From positions 1-11,940 of the forward strand of contig DATKWE010000077.1 in NCBI GenBank assembly GCA_035529735.1: 11,940 bases of DNA, in the 5' to 3' direction. Position 1 is the stretch's first letter; every line of letters starts with the position of its first letter. The notes below the pieces were generated by a model. The model saw nothing but the letters and a program-made list of their open reading frames with translations. It was not told the DNA's origin and searched no databases. The stretch is from JAAXQD01 sp035529735 (GTDB taxonomy: Bacteria; Desulfobacterota; Desulfobacteria; Desulfobacterales; UBA11574). Shown piece after piece: positions 7,739 to 11,940 of the stretch. Position numbers and translations under genes: made by a program.

Positions 7739-8467
7739 ATGGGGCACGAAAATATTCGGCCCAATAAGGGAAAAGGACACCGGAAGAGGCTTCGGGACAA
7801 ATTTCTGGGTTCAGGTCTGACCGGATTTCATGACTATGAGGTTGTTGAGCTGCTGCTGACACTGGCGACGCCGCGGAAAGATTGCAAGGATGCTGCAAAG
7901 GCCGCCATGAGACAATTCAAAACCCTCCAGGGCGTGCTTGAAGCTTCTCCAAAAGCGCTTTGTGAGGTCCCAGGGATCGGTCCAAAAAATCTATTCGGAA
8001 TCAAGTTGATCAAGGCGGTGGCGGACCGCTACCTTGAAAAACGTCTGTTGCACAAAGACGCCCTCAACAACTCCAAGGAACTTTTCGAATATCTTTACCA
8101 CAGCATAAGGGATAAGACCCGAGAATGCTTTAATGTTGTTTTTCTCGATGCAAAAAACAAAGTTATTGCAACGGAGACACTCTTTGAAGGGACTTTAACC
8201 GCCAGTTCGGTTTATCCAAGAGAAGTGGTTCTTGCCGCCCTTAATCATCATGCTGCTGCGCTAATTTTCGCCCATAACCATCCGTCCGGCGACCCGAAGC
8301 CGTCCCCGGAAGACGTCGCCATTACACGCCAGCTGGTTTTTGCGTGCAGGGTGCTCGGTATAACGGTTCATGAACATCTCATCATCGGGAATAATCGTTA
8401 CTTCAGTTTTGCGGATGATGGTGACATCTCCCGGATGAATCGCGAATATGATATGCAGAACAAGTAA
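7739..8467 (+). CDS. radC: RadC family JAMM/MPN+ protein (DNA-repair-associated, role uncertain)
   Basis: 242 residues, the usual RadC length. The N-terminal part (about 10-100) is a helical region with a helix-hairpin-helix motif VPGIGPKN (77-84), suggestive of DNA contact. The C-terminal JAB/MPN+ domain (about 110-235) has the complete zinc-metalloprotease-like signature: Glu150 in ETLFEGT, then HNHPSGD (179-185) with His179, His181 and Asp185, followed by PKPSPED. All metal and catalytic residues are present, so a hydrolase is possible, but the activity of the family is unproven; the old radC repair phenotype of E. coli was traced to another gene. ATG 7739 lies 6 bases after the gpsA stop, with GAGGTG inside the gpsA end as ribosome binding site 9 bases upstream, so it is almost certainly cotranscribed and coupled. 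Confidence 0.94.
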   Translation: MGHENIRPNKGKGHRKRLRDKFLGSGLTGFHDYEVVELLLTLATPRKDCKDAAKAAMRQFKTLQGVLEASPKALCEVPGIGPKNLFGIKLIKAVADRYLEKRLLHKDALNNSKELFEYLYHSIRDKTRECFNVVFLDAKNKVIATETLFEGTLTASSVYPREVVLAALNHHAAALIFAHNHPSGDPKPSPEDVAITRQLVFACRVLGITVHEHLIIGNNRYFSFADDGDISRMNREYDMQNK

Positions 8468-8479
8468 GGTTGGGGAGCT

Positions 8480-8516
8480 GTTGCCGTTCGGAATCGAGTG
8501 TCAATTGTCCGGCAAC
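8480..8516 (+). other. Inverted repeat in the radC to small-gene gap
   Basis: GTTGCCG (8480-8486) and CGGCAAC (8510-8516) form a perfect 7-base-pair stem with a 23-base loop. The 3' arm ends two bases before the GGAAAG (8518-8523) that would serve the next ATG at 8526, so the structure could influence access to that site. No U-run follows, so it is not a terminator. Confidence 0.35.
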
Positions 8517-8525
8517 CGGAAAGAA

Positions 8526-8801
8526 ATGAACGATATCCATGAAAAATATCCCGACTGTTTCGGCCATCTGGAAACGGTTTTTCCTAAAGGACCGGACGAT
8601 CTAAGAAACACACCGGAGACGTGTTTGGAATGCGCGTACAAAACAGCGTGTCTGCGATCCGCCATGGAGGGATCCGACGGACTGAAGGTCAGGGAAGAAA
8701 TCGTCGACAGGGCGTATCGATCCGGCATTTTGAGCTTTTTTCAAAGATGGTCCCAAAAGAAAGATCTTCAGGGGAGACGCGATAAGAAGATGAAACCCTA
8801 A
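8526..8801 (+). CDS. Small four-cysteine conserved-looking protein of unknown function
   Basis: 91 residues beginning MNDIHEKYPDCFGHLETVFP. Four cysteines, Cys11 and then C33-x2-C36-x5-C42 (CLECAYKTAC), suggest a zinc knuckle or an iron-sulfur site. There are no membrane segments or signal peptide; the C-terminus is strongly basic (QKKDLQGRRDKKMKP), which could bind nucleic acid or just be a flexible tail. The frame is open back to an ATG at 8448 inside radC, but ATG 8526 is preferred: it has GGAAAG just upstream and does not overlap radC, and the upstream residues look non-conserved. I recall similar short proteins of this type in sulfate-reducing Desulfobacterota but know no function. It sits 58 bases after radC and 96 before pgk, in the same direction, so is probably cotranscribed. 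Confidence 0.75.
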   Translation: MNDIHEKYPDCFGHLETVFPKGPDDLRNTPETCLECAYKTACLRSAMEGSDGLKVREEIVDRAYRSGILSFFQRWSQKKDLQGRRDKKMKP

Positions 8802-8826
8802 TCAAACCTTTGGAAAATTCTATCCC

Positions 8827-8840
8827 GCCCTTGCAAGGGC
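8827..8840. promoter_or_regulatory. Perfect 14-bp palindrome upstream of pgk
   Basis: GCCCTTGCAAGGGC reads the same on both strands and lies 57 bases before the pgk ATG, in the only sizeable gap around pgk. It could be an operator for a dimeric regulator, or an RNA hairpin of 5 base pairs with a TGCA loop that affects mRNA stability. It is not followed by a T-run, so it is not a normal terminator. Confidence 0.35.
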
Positions 8841-8887
8841 AGACGCGGTGTGGCGAACCGACTTTGGGGCAAAAGGAAGATGTCAAA

Positions 8888-8893
8888 AGGAGG
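8888..8893 (+). promoter_or_regulatory. Ribosome binding site that decides the pgk start
   Basis: A perfect AGGAGG, 4 bases before the ATG at 8898. It favours this start over the in-frame ATGs at 8850 and 8880, although the latter has AAGGAA in front of it. Confidence 0.8.
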
Positions 8894-8897
8894 CTTT

Positions 8898-10079
8898 ATG
8901 AAAACCATAAAAGATATAGATATTTCAGGCAAAAAGGTCTTTATCCGGGTCGATTTCAATGTTCCAATGGACGTGCATCAGAACATCACCGATGATTCCC
9001 GAATTCGGGCTGTGTTGGGAACTCTGGAATATGCCCTGGACCATAACGCCAAACTGATCATCGCCTCACACATCGGGAGACCCAACGGGAAGATGGTTCC
9101 TGAACTGAGCCTTTCTCCCGTGGCCAAGCGCCTGGGTAGACTCCTTAGAAAAGATGTTATCATGGCCAAAGACTGTATCGGTCCGGATGTAAAAGCGCTT
9201 ATAGACCAAATGAACCCGGGCAATATCATCCTGCTTGAGAATCTGCGGTATCATCCCGAAGAACAGAAAAATGAGGATACATTTGCAAAGGCACTGGCTG
9301 AACTCTGCAATGTTTACATTAATGATGCCTTTGCCGTATCCCACCGGATCAATGCATCGGTGGTCGCCATAACAAAATTCGCGCCGGTATCGGCGGCGGG
9401 TTTTTTGCTTCAAAAGGAACTTGGCTATTTTGAAAATGCCCTGGCGGATCCGAAACGTCCCCTTGTTGCCATTGTGGGCGGGGCAAAGGTGTCCAGCAAG
9501 CTCGGCGCATTGGAAAATATGCTCCACCATGTCGACAAATTCATCATCGGCGGTGCCATGGCAAACACGTTCCTTAAAAGCTTCGGCTACCATTTGGGGA
9601 AATCAAAGGTGGAAAAGGACCTTGTCGAAGTTGCCAGATCTGTCATGAAAAAGGCCGCCGAACGCGGTATAAAGTTTTATCTTCCGGTGGATGCTGTGGT
9701 GGCAAGGGATTTTGATGCCGGTGCTGAAATCAAAATCGTCCCGATTCAGGAGATTCCTGAAGAGTGGATGGCTTTGGATATCGGTCCTGCCACATCTCTG
9801 CTATATTCCCAGGCGTTATATGATGCAAAGACCATTATCTGGAACGGTCCTATGGGCGTATTTGAGATGGATGCCTTCAGCCGGGGAACATTCGCTATGG
9901 CGCATAGCGTGGCCAATTCTTACGCTCTTTCCATTGTCGGCGGGGGTGACACAGATGTTGCCATACACAAAAGCGGGGAAACCGATAGAATCACCTATAT
10001 TTCCACCGGTGGAGGAGCCTTCCTCGCCCTCATGGAAGGGAAGACCTTGCCGGCTGTCGCTGCTCTAAATAATACTTAA
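8898..10079 (+). CDS. pgk: Phosphoglycerate kinase
   Basis: 393 residues, the standard bacterial length, transferring phosphate between 1,3-bisphosphoglycerate and ADP in glycolysis and gluconeogenesis. Seen in order: RVDFNVP (17-23) and HIGRP (58-62), substrate-binding; ENLRYHP with Arg117; NDAFAVSHR with Arg150; GGAKVSSKLG (194-203) and GGAMANTFL (218-226); the nucleotide-side WNGPMGVFE (315-323); and GGGDT (348-352) followed by STGGGAFL (369-376). All substrate and hinge motifs are intact. The ATG at 8898 is chosen for its AGGAGG and because KTIKDIDISGKKVFIRVDFN is the normal N-terminus. It is separated from the usual gap-pgk-tpi cluster: neither gapA nor tpiA is adjacent here. The next gene follows after 17 bases. 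Confidence 0.97.
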   Translation: MKTIKDIDISGKKVFIRVDFNVPMDVHQNITDDSRIRAVLGTLEYALDHNAKLIIASHIGRPNGKMVPELSLSPVAKRLGRLLRKDVIMAKDCIGPDVKALIDQMNPGNIILLENLRYHPEEQKNEDTFAKALAELCNVYINDAFAVSHRINASVVAITKFAPVSAAGFLLQKELGYFENALADPKRPLVAIVGGAKVSSKLGALENMLHHVDKFIIGGAMANTFLKSFGYHLGKSKVEKDLVEVARSVMKKAAERGIKFYLPVDAVVARDFDAGAEIKIVPIQEIPEEWMALDIGPATSLLYSQALYDAKTIIWNGPMGVFEMDAFSRGTFAMAHSVANSYALSIVGGGDTDVAIHKSGETDRITYISTGGGAFLALMEGKTLPAVAALNNT

Positions 10080-10096
10080 TCCGAAAAAACTATCGA

Positions 10097-10807
10097 ATGT
10101 CTCTTAAGGCTTTTTCCCGAAAACATACACTTTTCGTCGTCGCGATTATAGTGGCCCTTGTTCTTCTGGGATATCTGAACCGAACTTTCCTGTGGGAAAG
10201 AATCACCGATTTCTACCCTATTTTTACGGACAGAGATCGGATCAAAGTCTTTATCGCTTCTTTCGGCAGCGGCGCACCTTTAGTTTTCATCATCATCCAG
10301 ATACTCCAGGTGCTCCTGGCACCGTTTCCAGGTGAAGCCACCGGCTTTATCGGCGGGTTTTTGTTCGGCCCGGCAAAGGGTTTTTTATATTCGACTGTCG
10401 GTCTGACCCTAGGATCGTTGCTCAATTTTTCAGTCGGTCGTTTTTTGGGAAAACATTATGTCAGAAAGCTCATCCCCCCACATCAACTGGAACGTCTGGA
10501 CAGGATTGTTAAACGCCAAGGCGTCATCGTTCTGTTCGTCTTATTTGTTTTTCCCGGCTTTCCCAAAGACTACCTGTGCTTATTTCTCGGATTGAGTGCC
10601 ATACCTTTAACGGTTTTCATGGTGATCGCAACCATCGGCCGGATGCCGGGAACATTGATGTTAAGTCTTCAAGGCTCGTATGTTTTTGAACAGAGATATG
10701 GACTGTTCGCAGGGATTATGGGCGTATGCATTGTCATCGTTTTTTTGGCCTACACCTATAGAGACCCTTTGTATCGATGGCTCGAAAGATTTAACGGGAA
10801 CCCATGA
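10097..10807 (+). CDS. TVP38/TMEM64 (VTT / SNARE-associated) family membrane protein
   Basis: 236-residue integral inner-membrane protein. Hydrophobic segments lie at about 11-27, 58-76, 82-105, 143-163, 168-190 and 203-219. The core matches the VTT domain: PGEATGFIGGFLFGPAKGF (78-96) with small residues at helix-like spacing, then GSLLNFSVGRFLGK (106-119), and later FPGFPKD (152-158) with GRMPGT (181-186). Relatives of the DedA/TVP38 superfamily are linked to lipid scrambling or proton-dependent transport and to membrane-potential and envelope stress phenotypes; the substrate of this one is unknown. It starts 17 bases after pgk with no clear ribosome binding site, so translation may be weak or coupled to pgk. 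Probably the last gene of the operon, since a promoter-like element follows directly. Confidence 0.85.
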   Translation: MSLKAFSRKHTLFVVAIIVALVLLGYLNRTFLWERITDFYPIFTDRDRIKVFIASFGSGAPLVFIIIQILQVLLAPFPGEATGFIGGFLFGPAKGFLYSTVGLTLGSLLNFSVGRFLGKHYVRKLIPPHQLERLDRIVKRQGVIVLFVLFVFPGFPKDYLCLFLGLSAIPLTVFMVIATIGRMPGTLMLSLQGSYVFEQRYGLFAGIMGVCIVIVFLAYTYRDPLYRWLERFNGNP

Positions 10808-10817
10808 GCGTTAGTCG

Positions 10818-10846
10818 TTGACGTTTTCCTAAATTGGTGCTATTAA
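10818..10846 (+). promoter_or_regulatory. Candidate sigma70 promoter for the right-edge gene
   Basis: TTGACG (10818-10823) and TATTAA (10841-10846) are separated by 17 bases: 5 of 6 and 4 of 6 matches. It lies directly after the TVP38-like stop codon. Transcription would begin near 10853, giving a leader of about 55-60 bases before TTG 10910, which suggests the last gene is expressed on its own. Confidence 0.5.
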
Positions 10847-10909
10847 TGGAAAAATCAAACAACAATTCAGCAAGTCTTTCCACATGAGGTAACCCGAAAG
10901 GAGCGGAGG

Positions 10910-11940
10910 TTGGCATTCTGGTGTGTAAGAGAAGAGCTGAGTCAGAAAAACAGACTCCGGCGTTCTTATTACGAATTGCTGCGGGATGAGCTGGATCAGC
11001 AGATGCTTCAGTATGCACTGATCGATTCTTATAATAAATTTATTCTTAAAAAGACCCCATATCCCTTTGTTGAAAAGCGGGAGCTAAAACCCCGTGCACG
11101 TATTCCGGCTGTGGAGTATGAATGGCAGAATGCTTTTCTGGTGATTTTTTTTGAAGATAGCATCCCTGCAATTCACAAAAAATATATTCGATTTTATCAA
11201 ACCAACAAAACCAACAAGGCCAATCTTCTCCGGTATGAAACCCTGCCGCTTTCAGGTAAATTTGATAGAAATCAGAAATACCTGGAGTCTGCCCATTTCA
11301 ATGATTTGATTCAGATTCTACTGCCCGTTGATTATGCACTCCTCATCCAGAGGGATACCGCCACCAAAAAAAAGGACCGATTCAGCCTTTCACATTTTCA
11401 TGTGAGAATCGACTGGCCCATTGCAGATGCAGCCGAAGATCTGGCCATCAGCCTCCGATATATCTCAAAGGATTTGTATGAACGAGGAGATAAATACGCC
11501 GAAGATATTCAGAAAAAATTTTTCGAGTATTACTGTCTTCCTTTTGAAGTGGGCGGCCGAAGAACGGCCGCTATTGTTGCGGCCCAGTATTTAAAGAAAA
11601 TATTGTGTATTTCAACGATTTATGCCGGAAGCAGCGAGTCGAGGGCATTGATACGGATTTCAGAGAGGGGTGTTTCAAAATCGATTCTAATGACGCTGGC
11701 GGATAATGAAATGGACCAGATTGCAGAGGCAAATAACATGACGCCCCGCACGTTCAAAAAAAATTATGTCGTGACCCGCACAAAAAACAAAGGTGTCTGT
11801 ATTTTTCAGGCCACATACTCCTTTACCAATCACGCCAGGCCGCCGGACGACGGCAAGTTGCGGGACATCAAACCCGACTTGAATTGGCTGACCGTCGGCG
11901 GGCAGCATATTCTGCCAAAACCGGGTGTCTGGAAGTATCC
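10910..11940 (+). CDS. Unrecognised protein, at least 343 residues, 3' end off the window
   Basis: A single open frame runs from an in-frame TAA at 10844-10846 to the window edge with no stop. The preferred start is TTG 10910, because AGGAG at 10899-10903 lies 6 bases upstream; the first in-frame ATG is only at 11003. Codon use and amino-acid composition look like a real protein. No signal peptide or membrane segment is visible; the first ~45 residues are helical and charged (REELSQKNRLRRSYYELL). Further on there is FEVGGRRTAAIVAAQYL from about residue 211 and a helix-rich DNEMDQIAEANNMTPRTFKK near 263-282, which has the look of a helix-turn-helix but is not diagnostic. I recognise no family and give no function. 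It probably belongs to a separate transcription unit from the pgk operon. Confidence 0.7.
   Translation, partial: MAFWCVREELSQKNRLRRSYYELLRDELDQQMLQYALIDSYNKFILKKTPYPFVEKRELKPRARIPAVEYEWQNAFLVIFFEDSIPAIHKKYIRFYQTNKTNKANLLRYETLPLSGKFDRNQKYLESAHFNDLIQILLPVDYALLIQRDTATKKKDRFSLSHFHVRIDWPIADAAEDLAISLRYISKDLYERGDKYAEDIQKKFFEYYCLPFEVGGRRTAAIVAAQYLKKILCISTIYAGSSESRALIRISERGVSKSILMTLADNEMDQIAEANNMTPRTFKKNYVVTRTKNKGVCIFQATYSFTNHARPPDDGKLRDIKPDLNWLTVGGQHILPKPGVWKY

Noticed and set aside
8810..8995. Plus-strand 61-codon frame overlapping the start of pgk
   Set aside because: Runs in another frame through the pgk ribosome binding site and start; no independent support.
11687..11908. Minus-strand 73-codon frame near the right edge
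   Set aside because: Opposite the long plus-strand frame and without a start signal or domain.

Overview
The window looks like a housekeeping stretch of a Gram-negative bacterial chromosome of roughly balanced base composition. The set of genes (an AsmA-like envelope protein, gyrA, gpsA, radC, a small four-cysteine protein, pgk, a TVP38/DedA-type membrane protein) and the style of the proteins, especially the PGK N-terminus and the small cysteine protein, suggest a Desulfobacterota (former Deltaproteobacteria) sulfate-reducer-like lineage. This lineage call is inference from memory of such proteins, not from a search. There is no insertion sequence, phage, CRISPR array, tRNA or rRNA that I can support.

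Layout. (1) 1-3636, minus strand: the first 1212 codons of a giant AsmA-like protein with one N-terminal membrane anchor. Its stop lies off the left edge. (2) 3637-4178: a divergent intergenic region of about 540 bases. It holds an AT-rich block, a near-consensus sigma70 promoter (TTGACA, 17-base spacer, TATAAA) pointing at gyrA, and a leader of about 280 bases rich in hairpins and short repeats, with a 37-codon upstream reading frame that overlaps the gyrA start. (3) 4179-10807, plus strand: a tight probable operon gyrA, gpsA, radC, small Cys protein, pgk, TVP38-like gene. gyrA and gpsA overlap by 4 bases and gpsA-radC are 6 bases apart. (4) 10808-11940, plus strand: a good sigma70-like promoter and then a long reading frame of unknown function that runs off the right edge and probably starts at a TTG.

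How the genes fit together. The operon mixes DNA topology (GyrA), phospholipid backbone synthesis (GpsA), a JAMM-fold protein of uncertain role (RadC), glycolysis (Pgk) and a polytopic membrane protein of a family linked to lipid or substrate movement in the membrane. With the divergent AsmA-like protein, whose superfamily carries lipids between membranes, there is a loose envelope-lipid theme around gpsA, but this may be chance.

The least ordinary signals are the acidic 7-residue tandem repeat at the very C-terminus of GyrA, encoded by a 21-bp repeat whose last unit carries the ribosome binding site of gpsA; the long structured gyrA leader; the four-cysteine small protein; and the unrecognised protein at the right edge. 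I did not find a convincing new multi-gene system.
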